From positions 97,520,210 to 97,584,209 of the forward strand of contig CM026390.1 of assembly GCA_014843695.1 (NCBI GenBank): a stretch of DNA of 64,000 bases. The letters are read 5' to 3'. The stretch is from Archivesica marissinica (lineage: Eukaryota > Mollusca > Bivalvia > Venerida > Vesicomyidae). The notes beneath the pieces were generated by a model. It saw only the letters and a program-made list of their open reading frames with translations. It was not told the DNA's origin and did no database searches. The translations under genes and the position numbers were made by a program. This document shows positions 11,288-21,042 of the stretch, piece after piece. Position 1 is the stretch's first letter, and each line of letters opens with the position of its first letter.

Positions 11288-11919
11288 GCCTAATAATCCA
11301 AAATACCCTCACTGTGCTGTTATATGTGGTCAAACTGGTTGTGGTAAGACGGAGTATGTGCTTGATTTATTAGAAGATACGTATAGAGGTGTGTTTAGAA
11401 ATGTGATCATATTATGCCCAACCATAGCGTGGAATAAAGCATACAAAAACAGAGCATGGATTGGTGATGTGAAACATCCAAGAAATAAGAACGTAAAGAT
11501 CGTTAATCCCGGTTTCGTTAGATGGAACGGAAAAGTTACAGGAGTTATTGAGGTTCTTTTTTAACCTCCATGCTGGAACACCTACCCTATACATCATTGA
11601 TGATTGTTCTGCTACAAAGGAGCTTACAAAGAAACGGGACATGCTGTCTGAACTTGCATTCTCAGGCAGACATGCTGAGCAATCTGTATGGGTGTTGACG
11701 CAAAGATATAATTCTGTGTTGAAGGATTTGAGAGATCAAACAAAGTGGCTTTGCATGTTTTATATGAAAGACAGGGATAGTTATGAGATGTGCCTTCGTG
11801 AGAATGATGTTATACCATGTGATGAAAGGAGTGTTATAAGGAAGAGTCTAGCTAAGACGAAGCATGCTAAATTGATCTTAAGAACAGATCAACCCACTGG
11901 CTATTGGTTGAAATCATGA
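11259..11919 (+). pseudogene. A32-like genome-packaging ATPase, frameshifted
   Basis: The first part, from ATG 11259 (inside the end of the capsid gene), has a Walker A motif GQTGCGKT at residues 24-31. It stops at 11564. The second part (about 11563-11919, one frame over) has a Walker B strand with an Asp pair (LYIIDDC) and a downstream SVWVLTQR segment typical of FtsK/HerA-superfamily A32-like ATPases that package DNA into capsids. The change of frame sits at a run of six T (11557-11562). The combined length, about 220 codons, suits this family. Possible causes are a homopolymer consensus error, real decay or, less likely, programmed frameshifting. The second part has no ATG near its start, so it is not a separate gene. 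Confidence 0.75.
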
Positions 11920-12004
11920 TAATGATCATGTTTTTTTACTGCACGTTACTCGGTATTACTGAATAATACTTAATCGACAAAAATAACGTTACCCCCATTA
12001 CATA

Positions 12005-12658
12005 ATGATACTTGATTTACTAACCACCACGGCATCGATCATTAATATCGTAACAGGTTGTGTGTTCATGTTTTATTTCTTGAACATTAAAAAACATATC
12101 CAAAGAATAAACATGGACGTAGAAGAGCTGTTACAAGGTGTTTCAAATGATACTGATGAATCGAAACAGGATATAAAAAAAGAACGATTATCTGCCATCA
12201 TTGTAGGTGGAAATAGCAGCAAATATCTTGGACATCAATACCAGTTAACTGATCTAGACAGCATGTCATTAGAAACAATTGATAAGATATACTGCCGATA
12301 TGAAGCCAGACTTGGGGCCAGCATGACTAAGACGCTAGGCAACTCGTTCATCAATCTTTATGTGTTAGGGTTGAGTCAATTCTTAGCTATAGCAGATCCT
12401 CCAATGCTGATAAATGATTTACAAGAAGACCCCTTCATTAATCATGCCTTAACAAGCACGTGTTGTGAACTATACTACAGATATGTGATGTATTTAGCAC
12501 CTTTCACTGCCGTGTTAACAACAGCTAGGCATGTTGGTTTTAATAAAACTATAGATGCTAATAAAAATGGAAGAGACGACGACAACACTAGTGGAACATG
12601 TCAAGAATCCGAGGCGTGTGGCAGCAGGGATAAAAATAGCTGCAAGAAGGAAGGCTAA
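12005..12658 (+). CDS. N-terminally anchored Polinton-type protein, 217 aa
   Basis: Residues ~8-27 are a hydrophobic segment, followed by a basic, Asp/Glu-rich linker and a helical domain (~85-180) with a Cys pair (STCCELYYRY). The C-terminal ~30 residues are charged and Cys-containing. They fall in the stretch that overlaps the next gene by 92 bp, so they may evolve under a second constraint. An 85-bp AT-rich gap separates it from the ATPase. It starts a run of four short plus-strand genes leading to the integrase. No known domain; a virion membrane role is a guess. Confidence 0.65.
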   Translation: MILDLLTTTASIINIVTGCVFMFYFLNIKKHIQRINMDVEELLQGVSNDTDESKQDIKKERLSAIIVGGNSSKYLGHQYQLTDLDSMSLETIDKIYCRYEARLGASMTKTLGNSFINLYVLGLSQFLAIADPPMLINDLQEDPFINHALTSTCCELYYRYVMYLAPFTAVLTTARHVGFNKTIDANKNGRDDDNTSGTCQESEACGSRDKNSCKKEG

Positions 12659-12890
12659 AAAGGAAATTCAAGTGACGTTGAATGATGACAGCAATAACGA
12701 TGTTACACATATTGACGCACCAGAGCAACCAGCATATCATCATAATAATAACATCATGATAGGCAGTGTTACTGTATTAGCTGTCATTGCCGGTGTGTTT
12801 GTGTGGTGGTATAAACCTGTTTCAAAGCCTGATGATGATGAACCCCTTCATACAGCACCTCCTGTCATTGATCTTTTTGAATTTAATTGA
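12567..12890 (+). CDS. Small basic single-pass membrane protein, 107 aa
   Basis: The start chosen is MEETTTTLVEH at 12567. A strongly basic patch lies at ~15-33 (RRVAAGIKIAARRKAKK), then a polar His/Asn linker, one membrane segment at ~63-83 and a Pro/acidic tail. A basic N-terminus plus one membrane span suggests a DNA- or capsid-contacting membrane protein. It overlaps the previous gene by 92 bp in another frame and ends 32 bp before the next start. Function unknown. Confidence 0.65.
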   Translation: MEETTTTLVEHVKNPRRVAAGIKIAARRKAKKEIQVTLNDDSNNDVTHIDAPEQPAYHHNNNIMIGSVTVLAVIAGVFVWWYKPVSKPDDDEPLHTAPPVIDLFEFN

Positions 12891-12922
12891 ATCTAATATT
12901 TTTTATAATCCATTAAAACAAA

Positions 12923-13162
12923 ATGACCACCCCATCTATAGACAGTAAACACATCATCAACATGATCTATCATGCAGGTGTTGAATCAGTTCTTACAATC
13001 GGTTATTCTCAGATTACAAAGAAGATTCTTAAAATGCAAACACCTAAAGTGGATTTTAATATCAACGATATTGGATTACTAACAGCCGATCTTCTGCTAG
13101 CAATGTATACACGTGACATGCTTGTTAAGCAAGGCATTATACCTGCAGATATAATGAAATGA
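12923..13162 (+). CDS. Small Polinton-type protein, 79 aa
   Basis: A short, mostly helical product that ends in MLVKQGIIPADIMK, which I think is conserved in related elements. Two moderately hydrophobic stretches (~15-27 and ~48-62) could insert in or lie on a membrane. It is spaced 32 bp from the gene before and 30 bp from the gene after. The clear ATG, preserved frame and position in the cluster support it as real despite its size. Function unknown. Confidence 0.55.
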   Translation: MTTPSIDSKHIINMIYHAGVESVLTIGYSQITKKILKMQTPKVDFNINDIGLLTADLLLAMYTRDMLVKQGIIPADIMK

Positions 13163-13192
13163 TTTATTTTTTCCTCATCCTACCAAAACAGC

Positions 13193-13597
13193 ATGGCAAC
13201 AATAGCAATCATGATTGGTGGTGCTTTGGTAAACGCATTGGCGTTCAGTGGATCAAATTACTTGTTTTCACATATGTCTAAAGACGATAGAGAACGGCAT
13301 GATAAAGCAATCGAACAAGTGCAAGCCGCTCAAGCGGAGTGGAGTAAAAAAAGAGCCGAAAGGCTTGATTATTTAAATGCACAGATGGGGAAGGAACTGC
13401 ATGCAAAGCAAACATTTAATGATGTGGCTGAAGCTATGAGACACTATTATACACTGACAGGTAAGAAGCTGCAGGCTTTGCCTGAACCAACACTTAGTGA
13501 TTTTTACACACCATCACCTGAACAGAAGAAAAAAGAGCTGTTATTTATTGTATTAGGCATGACAGCTACTGGTGTTCTGGCTTATAAAATGTTATAA
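13193..13597 (+). CDS. Small protein with coiled coil and membrane ends, 134 aa
   Basis: An N-terminal hydrophobic stretch (~4-25) is followed by a charged helix (~28-75, KAIEQVQAAQAEWSKKRAER) likely to be a coiled coil. A Pro-rich segment (LPEPTLSDFYTPSPEQKK) and a C-terminal membrane segment (~115-132) complete it. It lies 13 bp before the integrase start. Architecture suggests a membrane-tethered structural protein; no enzymatic residues are seen. Confidence 0.6.
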   Translation: MATIAIMIGGALVNALAFSGSNYLFSHMSKDDRERHDKAIEQVQAAQAEWSKKRAERLDYLNAQMGKELHAKQTFNDVAEAMRHYYTLTGKKLQALPEPTLSDFYTPSPEQKKKELLFIVLGMTATGVLAYKML

Positions 13598-13610
13598 TCG
13601 CAATAACAAA

Positions 13611-14510
13611 ATGGAAAAGATATATTACAGCCCAAAGGGATTCTGGAGAGGCATGTCTGCGGTTAACAAATTAGCAAAAGAAGCAAAGGTCAGTAATAAA
13701 CAAGCATTGGAGTTTTTAAAGAAGCAAGCAGTATGGCAGATATACTTGCCTGCACCAAAGAAACTAGTTAGACCAAGGTTTGAGGTTTACAGTAAGAATG
13801 AAGTACATCAAGCTGATTTGTTGTTTTTGCCACATGATACGGTTGGACGCAAGACATATAAATATGCCTTGACGGTTGTTGATATTGCAACTAGGTATAA
13901 CGAAGCAGAGCCGTTGACTTCTAAGGACAGTAAAGAAGTCGCACAGGCATTTGACAAAATATATAAGAGAAAGCTGGCATATCCGAGACTATTACAAGTG
14001 GATCCTGGGAGGGAGTTCATGGGATCAGTTACACAGTTGATGGAGAAGCACAATGTAAAAATCAGGCGAGGTAGGAGAGACATTCACAGAGACCAAGCTA
14101 TCGTGGAAAGATTCAACAGGACACTGGCTGAAAGACTGTTTGGATATCAGTATGCTAAGGAAATGGAAAATCCAAACAAACGTAACAGAGAATGGGTGAA
14201 GAGATTACCCAGTGTAATTACAGTGATAAATTCAGAGACAAAAAAACCTCCACCTGTTATAACACGAACTGTTGACGCAGCTATTTGTCCAAACGCCAGT
14301 GTGAGATATCTATATCAGCCAGGGGAACAAGAAGGTGGTAAACGCAGAGCCACAGACCCAATATGGAGTGTGGATATTCACAAGATTAATTATCATATTA
14401 TAACGCAAGGTATCAGAGTTTATTATTTGAAAGCACCAGCTCCACAAAGAGGTTTTGTTAAAGAAGAGTTGCTTATTGTTCCTGCTGATACCCGAACGCG
14501 TATGTTGTGA
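13611..14510 (+). CDS. Retroviral-type (rve) DDE integrase of Polinton element, 299 aa
   Basis: Inserts the linear element DNA into host chromosomes. The start at 13611 (MEKIYYSPKGFW) is preferred over an upstream in-frame codon inside the previous gene. The N-terminal ~55 residues form a helical DNA-binding region without an HHCC zinc finger. The core has the acidic triad at D69 (HQADLLFL), D131 (VDPGREFMG) and E166 (AIVERFNR), 34 residues after D131. The C-terminal ~50 residues look like the small beta-barrel of this family. It is intact, with all three catalytic residues. Its 3' end overlaps that of the convergent polymerase by 38 bp. No chromodomain is evident. Confidence 0.9.
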   Translation: MEKIYYSPKGFWRGMSAVNKLAKEAKVSNKQALEFLKKQAVWQIYLPAPKKLVRPRFEVYSKNEVHQADLLFLPHDTVGRKTYKYALTVVDIATRYNEAEPLTSKDSKEVAQAFDKIYKRKLAYPRLLQVDPGREFMGSVTQLMEKHNVKIRRGRRDIHRDQAIVERFNRTLAERLFGYQYAKEMENPNKRNREWVKRLPSVITVINSETKKPPPVITRTVDAAICPNASVRYLYQPGEQEGGKRRATDPIWSVDIHKINYHIITQGIRVYYLKAPAPQRGFVKEELLIVPADTRTRML

Positions 14511-17500
14511 TACCGTCTGGTAGGATGTATCTTTTTGTGTCTAATGGTGAGAGGGTTTTCTTGTTGACTGTTAATCCGTATATTTGATGTTTTTTAGAAC
14601 ATAGCATATTCATGTCGTGAGTGTATGATTTTTTATTGAACAGCGCATCTTTGTAGTTATCAAAGTTTATGTGTTTTTGTATTACGTATTTTTTTGTGCT
14701 TTTTGCTTTTTTGATGAGCCGTTCATCAGCACGCATTATTGCATACAGCTTTGGTCTTAGACCGATGTATTCTGATATTGCGACGCCGGCGCATTCGTCT
14801 TTCATTTTGCCTATCACCTTTTTGTTTGTCACATCATGAAAGTGATGATCTTTAGGATAGTCGGATAGATCATATTCATCTTTCATTTTAGCCATGTCTT
14901 GATATGCATCTTCTGTTTTAATGTCAACAAGCAATGAATCTGTATCAGTATACAGCATAGTACAGTTATTGCCGTACTTCTTTTTCAACGTATTGTAATA
15001 CCAGTCATACATTAGATGCTTTGATAAATCTAAGACGCACATACCAACATAGATTGGTTTGTTAAGAGTTATCTTTGTTTTGTTGACATGTATAGCAGAT
15101 AGATTATCAGTGAACTTAACCCTTCTGTTGAAGTTGGGCTTAGCAATAATCTTGCGCAGCCTTTCATTTTCAGTGCCGTTAGTTCTTACTATTTTTATGT
15201 CAACCCTTTTACGTATGTTTTCCATTGTCTTACCGTATACAGAGTTATTCATCAGCTTGTAAAAGTCCTTTTCAAAGGCAGACGTTGCATTTGTGCGAAG
15301 GTCTGTATTTAGACGGATGTATGGCTCCATCCACGGCTTTTCATTGAATTCCAAGATGCGATGCACTTTAGTGAGCTTCATTCCGAGTGATCGGTACAGA
15401 TGCAGGTTTTTATAGTGAATGATGTACTTTGTTTTATTCATCAAATTTGGTACAAGCTTTTCATGAATAGTGTCGTTATCCATAAGCTCCTTTTGATAGT
15501 CTGATAACCATTCTTTTTTCACTTCTAACTTCTCCGGCGCAAGAGGGTAGTCATTATGATACTTGTGAAGCCTTTTTGGGTATTCCAAGTCAACTTCAAG
15601 TATCCAGCCCTTGCCTTTTTCTCTTTTGAAATGTTTTCCAGTCCTCCATTTGAAACCAGAATACGGGAGCGGTTGACTCATTGCCCATCCGTAAAGGTTA
15701 TTAGCATCATAATACATTATGTGGTTAGACTCTTTAGTGGGGTCATAGTCTGGAACATGTGGGTTGTTTGCTTTAGCATGACGCTTGGAAACCATACTTA
15801 TTCCACCACGCATGCCTTGCTCAATAAATAGATGCATATCAATGTCTGTTAGAAGTTCTAGTTCTATCTTTGTGTATTTTAGTAAAGCGTCCCATGATAA
15901 GCCAGGGGCTGTATAATAGTGTAGCTTGTATGCGTTCATACACGTTTTCCTGAAGGTCTGAAATATGTCAGATAGCAGAAGGACATCTGTTTTTAGATAC
16001 AAGTCATGATAGTCTCCTAATGTTTGACAGTTGAATTCTTTCCACACGTTTTGCGCATGTTCATATTCTTGAGGTGATATGCTGGAATCAGATAAACTGC
16101 TATAGAACTTATCAATAGGGGGTAGAGCTGTTTCATCGAATCTTTCAAAGCTGTCCATGTATTCGTATGGATAAACACCTTTTCTGCATATTAAATCAGT
16201 TTTATCTTTGAATTCCGCTTTGATATTAATGAAAGCGTCCTTATTTGTTGCTTGTGTAAGATTATCCAAAGATGAAGACATAAACATGAAGCTATCTTAA
16301 GCACTTAGAACTTAAGCTGACCAACACTGAATGATATGTACTTTTTTCTGCATTGTTTGGAATGACTGAGATGTTACCTTTTATTTCAGCTATTTTCTGC
16401 ATAATCAGATGGCTGTCATATCCTCTTAGATTATGAAATATAACAGGGATTGCAGTTTTGCCTTTTCGTATTTGCAGTTTCAGATTACATGACTTGTGTG
16501 CAGCGCCACGGTATTTCCCGGTGAGGTGACAATGGTCTCTTACTGTATCTAATTTCAGCTTGTCTTCACATATCCAACAGTGTGTTGTGGCTTTATAGTC
16601 AAATATGTCTTTATCTGTCATTATTATTGGTTTTGGATGTGCAAAGGCATTATTGATACTTGATACTTCACATTCCAGATGATTAAGGAATACTTCTACA
16701 GCATCCTCGCCTCTATATATTACTGGGTCGTTAGCTTTACCATCATACCGTACAACCTGATAACCAAATCCACAAGCTTCATGTACACTGTTGATTTCAG
16801 ATTTGGTACCAGCTTTAATTGATTGGGGAACAATTATGCTTTCAAAATCAGCATATATAGCATATGGGACAGGCATTTGGTTTTTATGATTTTTGAATCT
16901 GATGTGGTTTTTACCTTCAGCAGGCATTTGTATTTTTACTGGACTTTTATTGACACTTTCACAATATTGTTTGTGGTCAAGAAGAAGGTCTTCTCTTATG
17001 AAACCGTGGAGACAATGGTCACAGAAGTATGTGCGACTTTTATGTTTATTTTGATCATACAAGAGACGATCAAGATTTTTAATCCAGCAGTAGTGGTATT
17101 TGGTTATTTTTACATGGTCATCATTACGATCATCATCATCAATGATGTTATCATCATCATAATTATCATCAATGATACCTTCTTCATCATCATCATCATC
17201 ATCATCAACATCATCATCAACATCTTCACTTATCAGAAGTAAGTTAATTCTGGGAATATCTTTTGACATAGCAGATATGTAATACGGGAAGATGTTAAGC
17301 TTCCCTTTTTTCTTTGATAAGGTGTAACCGTATACGTTTATCGCAATATGAGGATTTTGCCTTTCTACTACTTTGATTTGTGATATGGGGGTTGGGAAGT
17401 CAATACCCTTCATATTCAGATCACATTTAGGGTAGCTTGATACTCTTGTCAGAATTCTTATCAGCAGGATTAATAGCGGAGTTAAGGGCATGTTCAAGAC

Positions 17501-18155
17501 ATCTGTTATCTGTGTTCTTTACATTGATTATAGCCTTTTTATCAGCTAGCTGTTTTGGCAATTCAATATATGATGCACCTTTAAGAGGCTCATACCTTGC
17601 GAAATTAAGATACATGTTTCCACACCCGTCTATTTCCAACCCGGAAGCTGTATTCGTGAATGTATCAATGAAGACAGCAAGCTTAGCACTTATCGTTGAG
17701 TAGTATTCACTTATCTTGCTTGACTCTAGGAGAGTGTACTGATTGCTATTAAAGACGGTATTTACCTCTTTTCTTTGTTCGCCGTCGTCTTTGAAGAAGT
17801 TAATTATTATACTTACTTGGAATTTAAACGCCTTGAGTTCTTTGAGTTCATTTTTTATTTGCTTTTCAAAGATCTTACGTTTGGCTTTAAGTAACATTTG
17901 TGGGTCCTTATATGAATCACCTGATAATACATAGGCTTTGAAATAGCCACATTTTGTTTTGTCCACTAGTTTTAATTCTAGAAATACAATATCATGTACT
18001 TCCTTCGACTCTAAATTATTTAATACTTTAACAGTATCACGTTTATTATGTGAGACTGGTGCGATTTCCTTTTTGGAATCTATAACCTTTCTTAATTGTT
18101 CATCATTAATTACACCGTCCTGATGTAGTTTGATAGCATATTCAATGGTTGTCAT
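14473..18155 (-). pseudogene. Protein-primed family B DNA polymerase (pPolB), broken in several frames
   Basis: Three minus-strand segments in changing frames together span ~1225 codons, the usual size of Polinton pPolB. Segment 1 (18155-17427) is the N-terminal region. Segment 2 (17497-16292) has an acidic Asp run at ~92-123, a C2H2-like finger (CDHC...DHKQYC, ~159-179), exonuclease motif I (YADFES, ~215-220), an endonuclease VII-like CxxC/DHCH...C site (~307-337) and exonuclease motif II (NLRGYDSH, ~356-363). Segment 3 (16287-14473) holds exonuclease III near D101, polymerase motif A (YDANNLYG, ~193-200), motif B (NNSVYG, ~347-352) and motif C (YTDTDS, ~446-451). Frame breaks lie near 17430-17450 and, apparently as two closely spaced changes, at ~16300-16345. 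Catalytic residues are preserved, so the damage is recent or a consensus error. Confidence 0.85.
17131..17231 (-). repeat. Trinucleotide (atc)n tract inside pPolB encoding an Asp run
   Basis: The plus strand reads repeated atc/atcatcatc units, giving a mostly Asp stretch of ~32 residues between the N-terminal domain and the C2H2 finger of the polymerase. A short Asp/Asn-rich tail extends it. It keeps the frame because the unit is three bases. Confidence 0.8.
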
Positions 18156-18224
18156 TTTTATTACTTTTTATTACTAGGAATTATTTTTTTTAAATAAATA
18201 AATAACATATATCACAAGTATGAA
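18156..18224. promoter_or_regulatory. AT-rich divergent region between pPolB and zinc-ribbon frame
   Basis: About 65 bp of nearly pure A/T (ttattttttttaaataaata) between the polymerase ATG (18155, minus) and the zinc-ribbon frame (plus). It includes TATA-like text and probably drives both directions. Confidence 0.4.
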
Positions 18225-18467
18225 TTGTCAATTCCTAAAGTTGGTAATCATAAACCATGTGAATTGACGTCAACAAAGAGATCTACTTACTGTAAATACC
18301 ATAATTATCTTAGTAAGACAAGTAAAGTTGTGTTGTGTATTAAATGCAATAAAGGAACAACCGGAAAATACAGAATCTGTGCTACATGTGGTGCAAATGT
18401 GATAAACACACGCTATAGGTATTTTTTCCTTACAGAATGTTTAAGAATGGGAAGAATAGATTTATGA
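18225..18467 (+). pseudogene. Zinc-ribbon-like small protein, no ATG and hybrid 3' end
   Basis: Up to 80 residues with CxxC-type pairs (CIKC and CATC, plus an upstream YCKYH), suggesting a treble-clef or ribbon zinc-binding protein. The frame has no usable ATG; the nearest one, at 18220, is in another frame and stops within 16 codons. The final ~16 codons (after ...NTRYR) lie in the shared right module, so the natural C-terminus may have been replaced. It sits divergent to the polymerase. It may be a damaged regulator or nucleic-acid-binding gene of the element. Confidence 0.5.
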
Positions 18468-19055
18468 TCATATTTGAATAGACACAAACAAATAAACATA
18501 CTACTTCGGATACACAAGATCATATGCATGATACTTATTTTTTGTATTCGTCTTACACGCCTTCAATCCAAGCGACCTAAAATAGAACGGATACTTATCA
18601 GCACGCATCTTCTTCTTCATATGCACAGGAGCCCACACCTCTGTGTCGTCAGATAGTTTCAGTATTAGCGCTTCACTGTACTCGGTATCAATGTCCCTTC
18701 CGTCGACGACTGTGTAAATATGGTTTTCTTCCAAGTCTACCCATTTGACTATTTTAACAGTTTGCTCTTTGAGGAGTTCCTCGAATGCAGCTGTTGTGAT
18801 GTTGTCTTGTTTGGTCATTGTGTTTTTTAATACTATGAAAAGATTTTTAAATATGTAATTAAATATTGATGACGATTGTTGTCATTAGGATTCAAGTTAT
18901 ATATTGTTAGAATCATGTACAAAGGGGTGTTATGTGATACTTTTTCAAATCTGAGTCGGTGTGGGAGGTGATTTTGAATAGAATCTGTGGGATTTGAGGT
19001 TCAAAACGGTGATAACATCGGTTTTTGAGCCAGAACCCCCATTATACATATATAT
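18419..19055. other. Right flanking module (R), copy A
   Basis: 637 bp nearly identical to 38454-39070. It starts at ggtattttttccttacagaa, contains the 105-aa minus-strand gene, and ends with ~235 bp of non-coding sequence finishing in cccccattatacatatat. Beyond that the two copies enter unrelated DNA, so this looks like an element terminus or duplication breakpoint in a TA repeat. Copy A has a ~22-bp insertion near 18450-18470 relative to B. Confidence 0.8.
18501..18818 (-). CDS. Right-end small protein, 105 aa, copy A
   Basis: A compact charged product starting MTKQDNITTAAF with alternating beta-prone segments (VKIVKWVDLEENHIYTVV; EALILKLSDDTEVWAP) and a basic C-terminal third (FYFRSLGLKACK). 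No membrane segment is seen. A small beta-barrel, nucleic-acid-binding-like protein would fit, but this is a guess. Copy B (38516-38833) differs at only a few residues and is also intact. It is the only gene present in both blocks. Its ATG faces the right terminus, ~235 bp away, whose AT-rich sequence should hold the promoter. Confidence 0.7.
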   Translation of the reverse strand: MTKQDNITTAAFEELLKEQTVKIVKWVDLEENHIYTVVDGRDIDTEYSEALILKLSDDTEVWAPVHMKKKMRADKYPFYFRSLGLKACKTNTKNKYHAYDLVYPK

Positions 19056-19087
19056 CATATACAAATCTAGAAAAACGACTACATGTA

Positions 19088-19357
19088 CAAGTTATGTTAT
19101 GTTATATTTCGGGTTTTACGCCTGCATCAGCACCATTTTGGGCTATATCGCCGGCGGGCAGTTTACCTAACAACACCTATCCTGGGCAGGCTCCAGCGGT
19201 TAACCAGTACTTGGGTACACCAACCTCCGTAAGAAACTGCCAACATTTTCATATAAATGAGACACGTTCTGAGCTGGGCTCGAACCCGTGACCATCAGTG
19301 ATGATAGGTTACAGTGGTATACAAGTCAGCGACCTTAACCACTCGACCACGGAAGCG
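19088..19357 (-). mobile_element. tRNA-derived SINE
   Basis: Read on the minus strand, it begins with a tRNA-like head: A-box region tggtcgagtggttaaggtcg and B box ggttcgagccc (plus-strand 19280-19350). A body containing cgggcagtttacctaacaac follows; this part recurs at ~49530-49566. It lies just outside the right module of block A. Confidence 0.65.
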
Positions 19358-19378
19358 GATTACATGTACAAGTAGATT

Positions 19379-19636
19379 TTAACAAATATAGATAATACAT
19401 AATAGACAACCATGTTCTTTGACCAAACTCTTTAAAACAGAGACACTAATCTTATTGGTAAAGTAGAGATATGTTAACAAATTGTTTATTACAATTTTAG
19501 AGGTAGAATGTAACAATGACGTAAACTTATTTATGTTTGACCAATGACAGAAATATGGTTTAAAGTACCTTATCCTCAAATCCCTGTAGTTGGGGCAGAC
19601 AAGTAAAAAATGGAATTCCGATTCCATTTTTTTCAT
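19379..19636 (-). pseudogene. LINE reverse transcriptase C-terminal fragment, 85 aa
   Basis: The frame begins MKKMESEFHFLLVCPNYRDL, with a short HFLLxCPxYxxLR segment typical of the C-terminal region of animal non-LTR retrotransposon polyproteins (CR1/jockey-like group), followed by a Leu/Asn-rich tail. Only the last ~85 codons remain; the rest is absent because the 48-bp satellite starts immediately upstream (at 19640). It is a dead 5'-truncated insertion. Confidence 0.55.
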
Positions 19637-19639
19637 ATT

Positions 19640-20948
19640 ACATGATTTACAGAGTCGTTGTTCCCCGGGTATATTGCTATATCGACCCGATTCTATACAG
19701 AGTCGTTGTTCCCGGGGTATATTGCTATATCGACCCGATTCTATCGTTGTTCCCGGGGTATATTGCTATATCGACCCGATTCTATACAGCATCGTTGTTC
19801 CCGGGTATATTGCTATATCGACCCGATTCTATACAGAGTCGTTGTTCCCGGGTATATTGCTATATCGACCCGATTCTATACATAGTCGTTGTTCCCGGGT
19901 ATATTGCTATATCTACCCGATTCTATACAGAATCGGTGTTCCCGGGGTATATTGCTATATCGACCCGATTCTATACATATTCGTTGTTCCCGGGTATATT
20001 GCTATATCGATCCGATTCTATACATAGTCGTTATTCCCGGGTATATTGCTATATCGACCCGATTCTATACAGCATCGTTGTTCCCGGGGTATATTGCTAT
20101 ATCGACCCGATTCTATACAGAGTCGTTGTTCCCGGGGTATATTGCTATATCGACCCGATTCTATACAGAGTCGTTGTTCCCGGGGTATATTGCTATATCG
20201 ACCCGATTCTATACAGAGTCGTTGTTCCCGGGGTATATTGCTATATCGACCCGATTCTATACAGAGTCGTTGTTCCCGGGGTATATTGCTATATCGACCC
20301 GATTCTATACAGAGTCGTTGTTCCCGGGGTATATTGCTATATCGACCCGATTCTATACAGCATCGTTGTTCCCGGGGTATATTGCTATATCGACCCGATT
20401 CTATACAGAGTCGGTGTTCCCGGGGTATATTGCTATATCGACCCGATTCTATACAGCATCGTTGTTCCCGGGGTATATTGCTATATCGACCCGATTATAT
20501 ACAGAGTCGTTGTTCCCGGGGTATATTGCTATATCGACCCGATTATATACAGAGTCGTTGTTCCCGGGGTATATTGCTATATCGACCCGATTCTATACAG
20601 AGTCGTTGTTCCCGGGGTATATTGCTATATCGACCCGATTCTATACAGCATCGTTGTTCCCGGGGTATATTGCTATATCGACCCGATTCTATACAGAGTC
20701 GTTGTTCCCGGGGTATATTGCTATATCGACCCGATTCTATACAGAGTCGTTGTTCCCGGGGTATATTGCTATATCGACCCGATTCTATACAGAGTCGTTG
20801 TTCCCGGGGTATATTGCTATATCGATCCGATTCTATACAGAGTCGTTGTTCCCGGGGTATATTGCTATATCGACCCGATTCTATACAGATTCGTTGTTCC
20901 CGGGGTATATTGCTATATCGACCCGATTCTATACAGAGTCGTTGTTCC
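19640..20948. repeat. 48-bp satellite array
   Basis: About 27 units with core gtatattgctatatcgaccc and gattctatacagagtcgttg. Early units are often 47 bp (ttcccggg instead of ttcccgggg), later ones a regular 48 bp. The 16-codon period keeps all three plus-strand frames open, which I take as an artefact. Unit variants are agtc/catc/attc before gttg and gacccg/gatccg. It ends in a C-rich tail shortly before a gap. Confidence 0.95.
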
Positions 20949-21042
20949 CGTCCCTTCCCCTTTTGTTTCCCTTCCTCCCGGGTAATTTTGCTTTATATGA
21001 GATAATCAAAAAAACTAAATCGCAAAGTAAAATCGAAATCCG

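Noticed and set aside
18421..18436. Splice acceptor (ttttttccttacag) at the start of the right module
   Set aside because: Looks like an acceptor, but no donor or joined exon is apparent; block genes are intron-less.
5271..19055. Classical terminal inverted repeats for the Polinton
   Set aside because: The reverse complement of the right-end sequence was not found in the left module or elsewhere in the window.
19642..20985. Three overlapping plus-strand frames of 300-450 codons in the 48-bp satellite
   Set aside because: All three frames are open because the unit is 48 bp; typical of satellite, not coding.
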